From: a bacterium (Candidatus Ratteibacteria) CG_4_9_14_3_um_filter_41_21
Lineage (GTDB): Bacteria > Ratteibacteria > UBA8468
NCBI GenBank assembly: GCA_002791075.1
Contig: PFWI01000266.1
Location: 1 to 5,532 of the forward strand
DNA length: 5,532 bases
Direction of reading: 5' to 3'
Shown: one piece after another, positions 5,510-5,532 of the stretch
Layout of the letters: the number at the start of each line of letters is the position of its first letter
How positions within the stretch are numbered: the stretch's first letter is position 1
Program-made: the position numbers and the translations under genes
Notes under the pieces: generated by a model
Told to the model about the DNA's origin: nothing
Seen by the model: the letters and a program-made list of their open reading frames with translations, nothing else
Database searches by the model: none

Positions 5510-5532
5510 ATTCGTGTTCATTCGTGGCTAAT
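5510..5532 (-). repeat. Half copy of the ACGAATT-type repeat at the deaminase 5' end
   Basis: On the minus strand, TAGCCACGAATGAACACGAATA matches TAACCACGAATTAACGCGAATT of the copy at 2229-2250 at 18 of 22 positions. It contains the ATG at 5521 that opens the longer deaminase frame. The element may continue beyond the window edge. With the repeat excluded, only about 10 bp remain before the preferred start, so the deaminase promoter must lie in or beyond the repeat. Confidence 0.65.

Overview
The window reads as chromosomal DNA from an AT-rich, Gram-negative bacterium. The envelope evidence is an O-antigen-ligase-type polytopic protein and a lipoprotein. Several families of short palindromic repeats fill the gaps between genes and also enter genes. 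This repeat style (GTCATTGCGAG...CTCGCAATGAC, CCCTCCCC...GGGGAGGG, CCACGAATT) is, from memory, common in genomes of uncultured candidate phyla such as Omnitrophota and relatives. That placement is an inference with low confidence; no marker here settles it.

Layout. Positions 1-161 contain no gene: one complete GTCATTGCGAG-type inverted repeat able to fold as a three-armed cloverleaf, one half copy, and a promoter-like sequence ending six bases before the next start codon. Positions 162-2018 (+) encode a Wzy_C-family O-antigen ligase/polymerase with about 13 membrane segments and a C-terminal TPR domain. Its reading frame carries four short palindromic repeats. Positions 2033-2200 (+) encode a 55-residue zinc-ribbon ribosomal protein L28. 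The convergent gap 2201-2418 is almost entirely repeats: an ACGAATT-type inverted repeat, a reversed half copy of the GTCATTGCGAG family, a 42-bp tandem duplication, and a complete element that runs into the 3' end of recJ. On the minus strand, reading from right to left, are a dCMP-deaminase-family protein (5500-5033), an ApbE-type FAD:protein FMN transferase lipoprotein (5036-4188) and RecJ (4149-2419). The first two overlap by four bases (GTGA) and recJ follows 38 bp behind, so they look like one transcription unit. The right edge (about 5510-5532) is another half copy of the ACGAATT family and supplies a spurious upstream start codon for the deaminase.

How it fits together. The genes are mostly housekeeping: surface glycan assembly, translation, nucleotide salvage, flavoprotein maturation and DNA repair/recombination. 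No pathway links the three minus-strand genes. The notable feature is the repeat load. Small palindromes have been absorbed into a membrane protein at four places, all in loops predicted to be cytoplasmic, twice as the same 50-bp element read in different frames. Another repeat family supplies the last residues and stop codon of recJ. This resembles the protein-coding palindromic elements known from Rickettsia, but with different sequences. In addition, both plus-strand genes have a -10-like hexamer exactly six bases before the ATG and no clear Shine-Dalgarno, which suggests leaderless transcripts.
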